Positions 9,351-20,070 of a DNA stretch of 64,000 bases are shown here, one piece after another. A model generated the notes under the pieces. That model did not search any database. It worked only from the letters and a program-made list of their open reading frames with translations, and had not been told where the DNA came from. A program made the position numbers and the translations under genes. Position 1 is the first letter of the stretch, and the number at the start of each line of letters is the position of its first letter. The DNA comes from DATAXI01 sp963756185 (lineage in GTDB: Bacteria > Verrucomicrobiota > Verrucomicrobiia > Chthoniobacterales > Chthoniobacteraceae): NCBI GenBank assembly GCA_963756185.1, contig CAVWMS010000001.1, positions 248,001 to 312,000 on the forward strand, given 5' to 3'.

Positions 9351-11275
9351 ATGAACCGCTTCCATTTCGCTTTCCTGGCGGCAACTCTGGCCCTTGCGCC
9401 CCTCGGCGCCTCCGCCGCACCGCAGCCCGCACCGCCGCCGGATTGGGCCGCGCATGCCATCTGGTACCAGATTTTTCCCGAGCGCTTCCGCAACGGCGAC
9501 CCGGCCAACGACCCGACGCGCGATTCGCTCGAAGATCCGGCCAATGTCCCGGCCGACTGGCGCGTCACCCCGTGGACCAGCGATTGGTACTCGCGCGACG
9601 TATGGGAGACCCAGCAGGACGGCCCCGCCGCCACCGATGGCACCGATGTTACCCCGGACTTTTACAAGCATGGTGTATTCGACCGGCGCTACGGCGGCGA
9701 CCTGCAGGGAGTGCTGGATAAACTGGGCTACCTGCAGAACCTGGGCGTCAACGCCATTTATTTCAATCCCGTCTTCTACGCCCGCTCGTTGCATAAGTAC
9801 GATGGCAGCAGCCTCGCCCACGTCGATCCCTACATGGGCCCAGACCCGAAAGGCGACCTGGCGCTCATCGCAACCGAGAGCGAAGACCCCGCGACGTGGC
9901 ATTGGACGGCTGCCGATCGGTTATTTCTGAAACTGGTCGCCGAGGCGCACCGGCGCGGCTTTCACATACTGATCGATGGCGTGTTCAATCACACCGGGCG
10001 CGGCTTTTTCGCCTTTCAGGATTTGAAGGAGAAGCAGCAGGCCTCGCGTTACAAGGATTGGTACGTGGTAACTTCCTGGACCAACCCAAACGACCCCTCC
10101 AGCAAGTTCAAATACAGAGGTTGGTGGGGCCTCGACAGCCTGCCTATCTTCGCCTCCACCGCGGATAAGTCGGACATGGCGCCGGGCCCGAAGCAATATA
10201 TCTGGAACATCACCAAACGCTGGCTGCGGCCCGTGATTGATGGGAAGCCGGCGCAGGGAGTCGACGGCTGGCGGCTCGATGCCGCCGACGAGCGGCCATC
10301 GAAGTTCTGGACGGAATGGAACGACTACGCCCGGTCGCTGAACCCGGAGATATACACCTGCGGCGAAACGTGGAAACCGGCGTCGCAGTTCGTGGCCGAT
10401 GACGGATTCTCCGCATGCATGAATTACTTTGCGTTCGCCTTTCCGGTAAAGGGGTTCCTGATCGATGACCACATCCCGGCGTCGCGCTTCGCTTCGCTGC
10501 TCGATTCCCGCCGCGAGGCATTTCAGCCGGCTACGATCCCCGTTTTGCAGGACCTCGTGGACTCCCACGACACCGCCCGGCTTGCCTCGATGATCATGAA
10601 CCGGAACCTGGCCTCCAATCCTCCGGATGATGATTTTGATTACAATGAGAAAAACGACGTTCGCAACAACACCACTTACAACATAGGCAAACCCGATGCC
10701 ACCGCACGCGCCATCCAGCGGATGGTTGTGTTATTCCAGATGACTTATCTCGGCGCGCCGGTTGTCTATTATGGCGACGAAGCCGGCATGTGGGGCGCGC
10801 ATGACCCGGACGACCGGATGCCGATGGTATGGCAGGACATGAAATTCGACATGGAGACGACCGACCCCCGCGGCTGGAAACGCCATGCGGACGACCCGAA
10901 TTTCGAGCCGCCGTATTCGACTTTTATAAGTCGGCAATCGCGCTGCGCAAGGCGCATCCCGTGCTCGCCACCGGCCCGGTCCGCTTCCTGAGTTCCGACG
11001 ACAAAACCCAAACGCTGACAATGCTGCGCTCCGGCGCCGGCGAAGATTTGGTGGTCGCGATCAATCGCGACGACAAGCCCCACCTTGTCTGCATTTCCGA
11101 TCCGCTCCTGAATTGGTCCCACCCAAAGGCAATCATGTCCACCAGGGGCACATTGCCCGACTTGTCGAAGGATGGCACGGGCTGGGAACTGAAATTGCCC
11201 GCGCTCACCGCCGTCGTCTGCCGCGGCGCCGTCACCCCCGCCGCCCGCGTCGCCTCCGCGCACCAGGGTAATTGA
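9351..11275 (+). CDS. Secreted GH13 alpha-amylase/neopullulanase-like enzyme, frameshifted near the C-terminus
   Basis: A signal peptide (MNRFHFAFLAATLALAP, cleavage near ASA-AP) precedes a GH13 barrel with all four conserved regions: DGVFNH, GWRLDAADE (nucleophile Asp), TCGETWK (acid Glu) and LVDSHDTARL (third carboxylate). The FPERFRNGDPANDPT segment resembles neopullulanase and cyclomaltodextrinase types. The reading frame breaks near 10905-10920. Upstream it continues to a false stop at 10991; downstream, the genuine C-terminal beta-domain (VFDFYKSAIALRKAHPVL onward) is in the frame ending at 11275. One missing base explains it. Product if repaired is about 640 residues. It is divergent from a sugar transporter, with a 180 bp shared promoter region. 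Confidence 0.85.
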
Positions 11276-11286
11276 GCGGGAAATTG

Positions 11287-11324
11287 CAGATTTCTGATTC
11301 TTAAATCTGGCCGCCGGAGGCGGC
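11287..11324 (+). terminator. Two tandem hairpins downstream of the amylase gene
   Basis: A 7-bp stem (CAGATTT...AAATCTG, 11287-11309) is followed at once by GCCGCC-GGA-GGCGGC (11310-11324). They begin 12 bp after the amylase stop. No long T tract follows, so termination activity is a guess from position and structure. Confidence 0.45.
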
Positions 11325-11333
11325 ACTTATTTC

Positions 11334-11368
11334 AATCAGCAATCTCACTTCAGCAATCGGCAATTCGC
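11334..11368 (-). repeat. 35-bp dispersed repeat, copy 1 (partner at 53838-53872)
   Basis: Read on the minus strand this segment matches the plus-strand segment 53838-53872 at about 32 of 35 positions (core GTGAGATTGC between two GATTGCTGA-like units). Both copies sit in gene-free spacers beside heptamer-like GATTTC/GATTG runs. It is a short degenerate spacer repeat, not coding. Confidence 0.6.
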
Positions 11369-11423
11369 CGCTCCGCGGATTGACATTTAGCCATTACAGA
11401 CCTACCAATGGCCCCTCTCCCCC

Positions 11424-11951
11424 ATGCTCGTCCTCACTGTCATCGGGGCCGACCGGCCCGGCTTGGTTGAAGCTGTCTCGCGTGTAATTGCGGGGCATGG
11501 CGGCAATTGGCTGGAAAGCCGCATGAACCGGCTGGGCGGCGAATTCGCCGGGATCATCCGCGTCGAAGTCCCCGCCGCATCCGAGCCGGCGCTGAAGCAA
11601 GACCTCGCGGCCCTCGCGGCGGAGGGGCTCACGGTAGTTTGCAGGTCCGGTGGTGCGGAGCCGGCGGCATCGCAACGTTACGCCGCACTGGAATTGGTCG
11701 GCCATGACCGTCCGGGCATCGTGCGCGACATATCGCAAGCGCTCGCCCGTGCGGGCGCAAACGTCGAGGAATTGACGACCGCCTGCGAGAGCGCCCCGAT
11801 GTCGGGCGAGCCGCTCTTCAGGGCCGCAATCAAGATTTCGCTTCCCGAGCGCAGCGACGTCGGGGAAATCCGCCGTGAACTCGAGCAGATCGCCGCCAAC
11901 TTACTGGTCGATATTACTCTCGAGCCGCTTGAAGCCGGCGCCTCTTTATAA
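11424..11951 (+). CDS. GcvR-like tandem ACT-domain protein
   Basis: The 175-residue protein consists of two ACT domains: residues 1-75 (LTVIGADRPGLVEAVSRVI, then GGNWLESRMNRLGGEFAGI) and about 88-170 (LVGHDRPGIVRDISQALARAGANVEEL). The (G/A)xDRPG(L/I)V motifs and the GGNWLESRM loop match the glycine cleavage system repressor GcvR, which works by protein contact rather than DNA binding. No gcv genes are visible nearby, so the regulatory target is not supported by context. It stands alone between the amylase and a DUF3857 gene. Confidence 0.85.
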   Translation: MLVLTVIGADRPGLVEAVSRVIAGHGGNWLESRMNRLGGEFAGIIRVEVPAASEPALKQDLAALAAEGLTVVCRSGGAEPAASQRYAALELVGHDRPGIVRDISQALARAGANVEELTTACESAPMSGEPLFRAAIKISLPERSDVGEIRRELEQIAANLLVDITLEPLEAGASL

Positions 11952-12117
11952 TCACTTATTGAAAGCGCTGGGTGGAAAGACCGCCGCACCTACAGCCCGA
12001 ACCCATCGCAAAGCGACATGCAAATCGACCGGATGAAGCATGCGGCGCACGGGTGAAAAGCGAAACATCGGGATTGTGATTCGGGAGAGACTCCCTTAAT
12101 CATGACGCCTGTAGCGC

Positions 12118-14458
12118 ATGGATGCAGAAGCCCCGCCCGATCTGGAACAAACTGAGTTGGAAATGCCGGATTTTCCGGTGGCCGAGACCCCGCCGGCAGA
12201 GTCTCCAGGGATCGAGTTGCCGCCGGCTCCTCCGGTCCCGGTGGATGCGCCGGAGAGTGTGCGGACACGAATCACCGTCGGCCCCGTCGAGGACTGGGTG
12301 CGAAAGTGCGACGTGGATGAAAGTTGCAAGCCGGACGACACCGAGCCGCTCCTGATCCTGCTGTTCGACCGCCAGCATAACGCGCAATTACATTCGGAGT
12401 ATTGCCGGACAGTCCAAAAGCTGGCGACGATCAAGGGCGTCCAAATTGCCTCGCAATGGCAGTTGAATTTCGATCCGGCAACACAGTCGGTGGTCATTCA
12501 CTCGATCACGGTGAGGAGGCCGGGGCATGAGACGGAGAATGCCGACGTGGCCAGGTTTCGCTTTTTGCGCCGGGAGGAGAAGTTGGAGAAATCCTTCTTC
12601 ATCAGCGGGTACTGGACGGTGCTCGCGGTGATCGAGGATGTGCGGGTCGGGGATATTCTCGATATTAGTTACACGGTCAATGCGACACCGAGATTTCTCG
12701 CTCAAAAGTACTCGGCATTATTCTCCCTTTCGCCTTCGGCGCGTGTGCGCGCGTTTCATATGGGCATCCGCTTTCCCGAGGGCGACCCGATGAAATGGAA
12801 GGGAAGCGACGCGTTCGGTGCGCCGCTCGAGACGCGGGGGGAGACGGTCATCTGGAATTGGACATTGGAGAACATCAAGCCGGGCAAGACGGAAGAGAAC
12901 GTGCCTTCATGGCAATTGCCGCCCTACTGGATTCACTTTTCCAACCACGAGTCGTGGCACGAAGTCGCATCGGCGCTTGCCGATGTCTGGCCCGGCCGGC
13001 GCGAACACCCGAACGTAAAGTCATTCGCGCAGGAATTGCTCGAGAAGGGAGGCTCGCAGGCCGGCGCCGCGCGCATGGCGATTGAATTCGTCCAGGATGA
13101 AGTGCGCTACCTGAGTGTGAACGAGGATTTCGGCGGGCAGATTCCATCACAGCCGGATGAAGTGCTGCGCAGGCGATACGGGGACTGCAAGGATAAGTCG
13201 GCGTTGCTGGCGGAATTGCTAAGGGCGCTGGGCCTGGAGGCGAGGCCGGTTTTGGTAAATACGCATTTGCGCGACTCGGTGAAATCGTTCCTGCCTTCGC
13301 CGAATCTTTTCGACCACGCGGTAGTCGAGTTTTCCCTCGATGGAAAACGCCGCTGGGTGGATGCCACCGTGACGATGCAGGGAGGTGAAGCACTGGAGCG
13401 GGCGCCAGCGCCGTTCGGCGCGTGCCTGCCGGTGGATGAGGCGGCGCGGGATTTGGAGGAGATAGTGCCTCCCGAGAGCAATCCCTCCTCCTACCGCATC
13501 GAGGAAGTGTGGCAGTTGGATACAGCGAGGATGGTCGGCTTGTTGTCCGTTGTTTGTGTCGCAACCGGTTTCCAGGCGGACAATGCGAGACGAACCTTTT
13601 CGCTCGAGGACATGGCGGCGGTTTCCCGAAGCCGCGAGCGACTTTTCCGGCAGATGTTTCGAAACGTGACCCGGGCGCACGAGTTGAAATGGATGGACGA
13701 TCGCAAGGGAAACAGGGTGGCCCTGGCGGAAACCTACGAAATCAAGAATCCGTATGGCGCATCGGGCAATCCCAGGGCTGCCGCATTTGCTTACGGCTCC
13801 CATCTCGTGCGGTCCATTCTCGCTTTGCCCGCCGCGAAGGAGCCGCGGCAAAGTGCGCTGGCATTGTCGCAGCCGTGCAAATTCGAGCATCAAATTGAAT
13901 TTCGCTCGCCGTCGCTGATGCGGCGCGACAGCACGAGGGTGAACAGGATCGCGCCGGCGTTCGATTATAGCTTTAATGGCCGGAGACTCTTGGGCCGCTG
14001 GACATGGAACTACACACTGAACCTAAAGGCTTCGTCCGTAAGCGCCGAGGCGTTCTCCGTGCACAAGTCGGACGTTCGAGCGCATCTGGCCCTCGACAGC
14101 GCGCACGATCACCCTTCCCCTGGGCCGCATGTCGGACGGCCGGCAATCGCCAAAACCCAGCGACTTGCTCGCGGCGCTTCGTTGGAACAAAACCGAGGAA
14201 GCCAACGCACCGGATGCTTCAGGCGAAACTGCCAGGGTCAGGCCGCGCGGAGTCCGTGACGCGAAGGTGCCCGTGAACGCCAGAATGGCGGAGATTTCCC
14301 GGACGAACGACCGGCTGTCGAAAAGAAGCTCGCGGCGTTCGTCTGGGTCGCGCCGGCGCAAGAAGGGGAGTCAACTGAACTTTGTCACGCTCCTCATCGT
14401 CATCGCGGCCATCGCGCTCGCCGCGCTCTGTGTGCTTGTCTGGCTTCGGTTGAAATAA
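12118..14458 (+). CDS. DUF3857 / transglutaminase-like protein with C-terminal membrane anchor, one frameshift
   Basis: Residues about 60-300 form a DUF3857 domain. A transglutaminase-like core follows with FVQDEVRYLSVNEDFGGQIP and the catalytic RRRYGDCKDKSALLAELL (Cys), then FDHAVVEF (His) and WVDAT (Asp). The continuous frame runs to 14259, but after the residues RAHLALDSA (about 14100) it becomes low-complexity. The +1 frame continues TITLPLGRM and ends at 14458 with a convincing single transmembrane helix (FVTLLIVIAAIALAALCVLV). One extra base near 14100 would explain both. No N-terminal signal peptide is visible from the ATG at 12118, so the true start may be upstream or lost. Such proteins are usually envelope-associated; the substrate is unknown. 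Confidence 0.75.
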
Positions 14459-14469
14459 GTTCGAGCGCC

Positions 14470-16202
14470 CTATTTTTGCGCCGCCGCATACACGCGGCGG
14501 ATCGCGTCCAGCTCCGGATCGTCGTACCATCCCGGAAAAACAGGATGTCCCCGGCGCGCACTTCCCGCACGAGCTGCGGCCAGCATCGGTTCATGCTGTC
14601 GATGGTCGGGTTGATGACGCCGAAACAAGGGGACCGGCCATCCGCGCCGGGATAGGTCTCGCGCACCAGCGGCGACATGATGTTATTCGGCGCCAGCATG
14701 TTCAATTGCCGGTACGGCGCACACGCGCTGTAATAACCCATCGTGCTTTGCTCCGGGATCAGCAGCACGTCGGGAAATTCCGCCGCCAGATTGCGCATTA
14801 CCAGGAATGACACCGGGCTGCCCGGGGCGCCATTCGAGTCGATGTAGAATATGGTCGCGCCCCAGCGTTCCCGCGCGAACCGGATCTTCGCCTCGAGTTG
14901 CTGCTGCCAGAAATCCTCGAGGTTGGCCGGCGGGTCGATCCCCGCATGCCAGTCGTCCTCGAATTCCCACGCATTGACGATGCGCCCCGCCGCGTCGCGC
15001 TCGAACATCACCTTTTGCGGACGGATCGTCACACCCACACGGTAGCCCGCGTCGCGGTAAATCTTGAAATACTGGTCGACGATCGCCGCCATTTCCGGCG
15101 CCACGCTCTGCGCGGGATCGGGCGTCGCCAGCTTGGTCGGATCGCCCATGTAAGTGGCGTTGGGAAACTGCGCCCCCTCGATGTCCCACGTAATGACGCC
15201 CTGCGCGTTCATCGATTTCATGCGCTTGACGGTCTCGCGCGCCAGATCGAGGATCATTCTCTGGAATCGCTTCACGCCGCCGGGCGTCGTGACGTTGATA
15301 TGCCGGCTCGCATCGAACCACTTGCGCGGGTTCAATCCATGGTTGGTATTATCACCGGCGAGAAAAATCTGCGCGATCGGCCTGCGATCCTGCCATGCGC
15401 GGACGTTTTGCATCAGTGGATACTTCTGTGCGAATGCCGCGAACAAATCACCGCAGGCCGCCATGGGATCCGGCGCCGGTGGCAGAAAGCGGAACCCAAT
15501 GCGGAAGTGAATCGTTCCCTTCGCCGGGATGGGTGAATAGAGATAGGGCGAGCCGCCATCCTCGTAATCGTGATGATTCATCACCACCACCATGGCTTGG
15601 GTGGATGCGGCATTCTGGCGTTCCAGTTTCATCATCAACGGCCGCGATGCGTCCACGCTCTCGAAATCGCACGCCAGCGCGCCCGGCAGCGGGCCGCCGT
15701 AATTGGCGAAGAGAATGCCGGGACTGCCGGAGTTATGTGCGCGCAGCGTGGGGTTGCCATCGTTGGCGGCAATGGGGGAGGGGAAACGAAGCCCCAATAA
15801 TTGAAGCGTGAATTCGAGGATGGGGGTGTCGAGATGATTGGCGATCGTGATATCGGCATAGGCGCGATTCGCCTCGGCCGGCGGCGTCCCGCGCGTCCAG
15901 CGCACCGTCACGGAGAATTTGCCCGCGCAATCTTCGGTAGTCGCGCCGTCCGTCCCGGAGACGAGCGGCGCAGGCTTGCCCTCGTAAATGCTGCCTTGCG
16001 CGCTCCACGCGGAGACCCGAAACGGCAGCCCGTAGATCCCGGGCGTTCCATCCACGAAATTGTACTCGAGGTCGTTCCGGCCAAAGGTGGCGACTTCGCC
16101 AGAGTGGTTCAGGTTCAGGACGACGACGGCCAGCGAGAGGGAATTGAGGATCGAAATGGCGTGGCCCCATGCTTGGCGGACCAGGGCGGAAGGCGAGGGC
16201 AT
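14470..16202 (-). CDS. Unrecognised large protein, probably a (beta/alpha)8-type hydrolase; frameshift close to its end
   Basis: I do not recognise a named family. The N-terminal half (to about residue 265) is beta-rich. The C-terminal half has barrel-like blocks that include GVITWDIEGAQFPNATYMG, a tyrosine-rich KIYRDAGYRVGVTIRPQKV, WGATIFYIDSNGAPGSP and PDVLLIPEQSTMGYY. The acidic residues at strand ends (WDIEG, YIDSN, IPEQS) are what a glycoside hydrolase-like active site would offer, but that is inference. Near 14540 the frame breaks. A T5 run (A5 at 14536-14540 on the plus strand) needs one more T to give FPGWYDDPELDA and a stop at 14470; otherwise translation runs on to 14400 through unrelated sequence. 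The start overlaps a DnaA-box-like motif. Confidence 0.65.
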
Positions 16203-16500
16203 GTGAATAACAGGGTGAAAAACAGTGTAGGCGTTGTCGCGTATAAGGAAAGCGCCGAGGCTTTGTAAGTAATTGGCCTTATGAAAACACTGTTGTTACG
16301 CAAGTGTCATCAGTTCAATATATTACGGTTGTTATTACGCTGACAGTAAAGCATTATTGAAGGCCCGGTTTCGCCGGTTTTTCTGGCACCGAACCGCAAC
16401 GATTTGCGTAAGTAACCCCGCTGCCGCGGTGAACAACTCGTCAACAAGTTATTCACATTTCCGGCCACCACCCTGTTCCCACACCCCGCCGCACCATCCG
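16203..16500. other. AT-rich intergenic region with two DnaA-box-like motifs in inverted orientation
   Basis: TGTGAATAA (16202-16210) and TTATTCACA (16449-16457) both fit the DnaA-box consensus TTWTNCACA and face each other across about 240 bp of AT-richer sequence. No dnaA, dnaN or other origin-type gene is near, so this is at most a possible DnaA-binding spacer. The promoter of the minus-strand hydrolase at 16202 should also be here. Confidence 0.35.
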
Positions 16501-18348
16501 CTACATGCTCAATTCGTACGCCACGAAGCGCTGCTCGGTCAGCTTCGACGGGCGCAGGATGATCCGAAAAATCTTGCGCGACGTGCCGCCATGGTCGCGG
16601 TACTCGTGCGTCTCGACGCCGATGATGAGCGTGTCGTCGAAGGGCCGCACCGTGACGTTCCCGGCCTTGGCGTGAATCACCGCACACGGCCCGTTCATAT
16701 CGACCGGCTCCTCGGTGAGCACGGAGGTCTCGAAGGATTGATGCACGGAGAGATCGAAGAACTCCTTGATGCGCAGCGTCCCTTTGGCCTTGTCGAGATA
16801 GAAGCTGCGGATCAACTCGGTGCAATGCGCGTCCGAGGGATAGCATTGCGCCAGGTCCACGGAGAACTCGGTATGCGCCGGCGCCAGTTCGTAGCTGATG
16901 ACGTTCGAGGCATACTGCGGCCCCGCCGCCTGCTCGCGGCCATTCACGATGGGCAGCGAATGCCCCAATGTCCGCGCCGCCAGGTATTGGTAGCGGTTCT
17001 CGCGGAAAAAATCCTTCGTATACTCCGGCGCGCCGATCTCGATGACCACAGGGTGGCCGTCAATGTTCAGCAGGTAACTGCCGCAATCGTTGTGGTTGTG
17101 CTGCTCGGCGTTGTTGCCCCCTTTTGCCGCAAATTCCCAAAGGTGTCCCGCGGAGTCGTGCCCCGAGGAGACGATGACGGCCAGGTCCTTGAAGAAAAAG
17201 TCCGCCGGCTCGAGCGAGTCGATCCACCTTCGTATCCTCCGGCGTGTTGAGCAGCAGGCGTACGAAATAGAGCAAATCGGTGCGCTGCCCCTGGAGGTTG
17301 AGGCCGGTCTGGTCCAGCCGCTCATAACTCTTCCGCGCGTGCGCCAGCAGATTTTCGTCCTTCAGGCGATTGCCCAGATATGTGAGCAGCGACGGGCTGA
17401 GCGCGCCGGTGCGCGGGCTGTCGGAAAAATTGACGAAGTGAAAATTGGTCAGCGTCACCCGCGGCCCGAAGAGCGCGATCTCGCGCACGTGCGGATCCCC
17501 CTCGATGAGCGACAATTGGCCGGCGGTCCGCGTCTCGAGTTGTTCATTGAGCAGGCAGAACCAACCGAAGCCGTACTGCCAGTAACCGGGCCCCTCCGAG
17601 CAGGCGCCGTCGCTGCCAAAGCCGCGCAGGAAGAGCGGCAGATATTTCTTCGCAAGCAAAAGCATGCGCGCCAGCAGCGCCGTGTCTTCCTCGATTGCCA
17701 GCGCCGCGCCGATCACGCCCTGGTGGCAGACCGCGTTCCAGTTGTTGGTCGCCTTGGTCCAGAAGAAATCCTCATGCCGGTTGACGTAATTCTCCGAGTA
17801 ATCGCGCCGTACGCGCGTCTTGATCGCGGCTGCCATCCCGGCGTCGAGCGACTTCGGGAAGAGCGTAAGCACATCGCCCATGAGGTTCGCCGTTTCCGCG
17901 GAAAAAGGTCGATGTGAAGCGGGTCGCGGCCCGAGGGGGAGTTCACGTGCGCGGGCAGCGCCCAGGAAAATTCGCCGAAGACATCGCCCGTCTTTTCCCG
18001 CAGCGACTCGATCCATTGCGCGCGCGCGCCCGACTCATCCAGCAGCGCACAGATCGCCGCACGCGCCAGGCGGCGGCGGCGCTCGAAATAAGCGGTCTCG
18101 AATGGAAGGCGCGCGCCGTTCACATAGAATTCGCGGTACAATTCGTCCGTCAGTTCCGGCGTCGATTTGCTGACTTCCTTCACCGCCAGTTGCTTGATCG
18201 ATTCCAGCCATTTGCGCACCAGCGGGCGGTCCGCGACCTCGCGCCAGGCCGGGTCGCCCAGCTCCGGCAGCAGCGCCGCGCGCGGCGTGGCATCGAGGAT
18301 CGCGCGGATATCCGTCTCGCCCAGATTCGACTTGAGCAGGTTGGTCAT
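16501..18348 (-). CDS. Heparinase II/III-like protein, two frameshifts
   Basis: Three overlapping frame segments make one protein of about 615 residues. The start is the ATG at 18348 (MTNLLKSNLGETDIRAIL), overlapping the stop of the M29 peptidase (ATGA). An all-alpha toroid follows (NNWNAVCHQGVIGAALAI, GCSEGPGYWQYGFGWF-like residues), then the beta-sandwich with the family motif GGNNAEQHNHNDCGSYLL. Frame breaks are at about 17902-17906 (T5 on the coding strand where T6 restores DLFSAETANLMGDVL) and about 17218-17235 (AAGGTGG; dropping one G gives TKWIDSLEPADFFF). Family members are polysaccharide lyases or related hydrolases. No signal peptide is seen, so an uronate-containing substrate is only a guess. 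Confidence 0.8.
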
Positions 18349-19457
18349 TTGAGGAGGCGGTCCGGGTTGAGGCTTTGCAGCGCCTTGGGGACGAAAAGTC
18401 CGTCGCGGCGGATCAGCTTTCCGTCGAAATAGATCGAGCCGCCGCCGTACTCGGGCCGCTGGATGTTCACCATGTCCCAATGCACCTGCGAGCGGTTGCC
18501 GTTGTCCGCCTGCTCGTACGCCTGGCCCGGCGTGAAGTGGAACGACCCGGCGATTTTTTCGTCGAACAGGATGTCCCGCATCGGCTCGAGAATGTGCGGG
18601 TTGAACGCGAGCGAAAACTCCCCGATGAACCGCGCTCCCCCATCGGAATCCAGGATTTCATTCAGCCGCCGTGTATTGTTCCCGGTCGCGCCCGTGATTT
18701 TTCCGTTCTTGAATTCCAGCCGGATGTTGTCGAACGCCGTCCCCTGGTAAATGGTCGGCGCGTTGAAACTCACCGCGCCCTGCACGGAATTCTTCACCGG
18801 GCAGGTGAATACTTCGCCGTCCGGGATGTTGTGCGTCCCGCCGCACGGGATGGCGGCGATCCCTTTGATTGAGAAGGCCAGGTCCGTGCCCGGGCCCGTG
18901 ATCTGGACGCGGTCGGTCCGTTCCATCAGCGCCTTGAGCGCCTTCATCCCCGGCTGCATCCGCGAGTAATCGAGCGTGCAGACATCGAAGAAGAATTTCT
19001 CGAACCGCTCCGTGCTCATCCCCGCCTGCTGGGCCATCGCCGGCGAGGGCCAGCGCAGCACGCACCACCGCGTCTTTTTCACCCGATGATCCAGCACCGG
19101 CTTCAGCTTCCCGGCCACCAGCTTCATCTGGTTGGCCGGCACATCCGAGGTCTCCGAGATATTCTCGCTGCCGCGCACGGCGATGTAGGCAGCCATGGCC
19201 TTCATCCGGTTCAGTTCATGTTTCGAGGCAAAATCGAGCTGCTCGGCCGTCGCGGTAATCGCCAGCTCCCGGCTCACCCGCGCCTGGTTGATCTGCACGT
19301 ACGGCAGCGCCCCCGCCGCGCGCGCGGCCCGCACCAGGGCGATGGTCATCTCCTGGGGAATGTCGAAAACATCGATTAGCACCTTCTCGCCCGGCTGGAG
19401 ACGGGTGGAAAAGTTGACGAGCAGGCTGGCGAGGCGGTCGCAACGCGGGTCGTGCAT
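18345..19457 (-). CDS. M29-family aminopeptidase (thermophilic metalloprotease family)
   Basis: This 370-residue protein has the M29 layout: an N-terminal domain (LQPGEKVLIDVFDIPQEM) and a catalytic half with ligands in the segments GGTHNIPDGEVFTCPVKNS, EFSLAFNPH, and SQVHWDMVN near the C-terminus. Length fits AmpS/PepS-type aminopeptidases (about 370-410). It is followed, with a four-base overlap, by the heparinase-like gene, so the two are likely co-translated. I know no direct functional link between them. It is divergent from the heptose adenylyltransferase gene. Confidence 0.88.
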   Translation of the reverse strand: MHDPRCDRLASLLVNFSTRLQPGEKVLIDVFDIPQEMTIALVRAARAAGALPYVQINQARVSRELAITATAEQLDFASKHELNRMKAMAAYIAVRGSENISETSDVPANQMKLVAGKLKPVLDHRVKKTRWCVLRWPSPAMAQQAGMSTERFEKFFFDVCTLDYSRMQPGMKALKALMERTDRVQITGPGTDLAFSIKGIAAIPCGGTHNIPDGEVFTCPVKNSVQGAVSFNAPTIYQGTAFDNIRLEFKNGKITGATGNNTRRLNEILDSDGGARFIGEFSLAFNPHILEPMRDILFDEKIAGSFHFTPGQAYEQADNGNRSQVHWDMVNIQRPEYGGGSIYFDGKLIRRDGLFVPKALQSLNPDRLLK

Positions 19458-19545
19458 TTTTGAGAGGGAATGATACAGCGGGAATTAGACCAAGCCGGGC
19501 AAAGTTTGCGCCATGCTGCCTCTTTTGCTCTAACTCTTCAATCTT

Positions 19546-20044
19546 ATGTCACTGGAAAAGCTCAAAACGGCCCTGGAAATGGCCTCCATCCGGGGCGCCA
19601 TGGGCGCCCAGGGGCGCAAATTGGTCTTCACAAACGGTGTCTTCGACCTCTTGCACGTAGGCCATGTGCGCTACCTCCAGCAGGCCCGCTCCCTCGGGGA
19701 CGCCCTCCTGGTGGCCCTAAACGGCGATGCCAGCGTCCGGGCGCTCAAGGGCAGGGGCCGACCCATTAATCCCGAACACGATCGCGCCGAGGTCCTGGCC
19801 GCCCTGGAATGTGTGACCTACGTGACCATTTTCTCCAGTGTCAGGGTGACGGAGCTCCTCACCCTCATCCGGCCGCAAATCTATGTAAAAGGGGGCGATT
19901 ATACCCTCGATACCCTCGATGCCGGCGAGCGGTGCGCGCCTCGAGGCCGCCGGCAGCGAAATCCGGATTCTCCCCCTCGTGCCGGGAAAATCCACCACCT
20001 CGATCATTGGGAAATTGGGCGCCGGAGAAGCCGCGCCAGCCTGA
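19546..20044 (+). CDS. rfaE2: D-glycero-beta-D-manno-heptose 1-phosphate adenylyltransferase (RfaE2/HldE C-domain), frameshifted
   Basis: The nucleotidyltransferase core is clear: KLVFTNGVFDLLHVGHVRYLQ (HxGH motif), GDALLVALNGDASVRALKG, and the C-terminal KGGDYTLDTL. It transfers AMP to heptose-1-phosphate to make ADP-heptose for the LPS core. After DTLDAGERC the continuous frame becomes nonsense. Removing one base near 19938-19945 restores LEAAGSEIRILPLVPGKS and a natural stop at 20044, giving about 165 residues, the usual length of the stand-alone enzyme. A kinase partner (RfaE1) is not in the window. Confidence 0.88.
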
Positions 20045-20070
20045 CCATCGCACCACCGCGGCTGCCTCTT

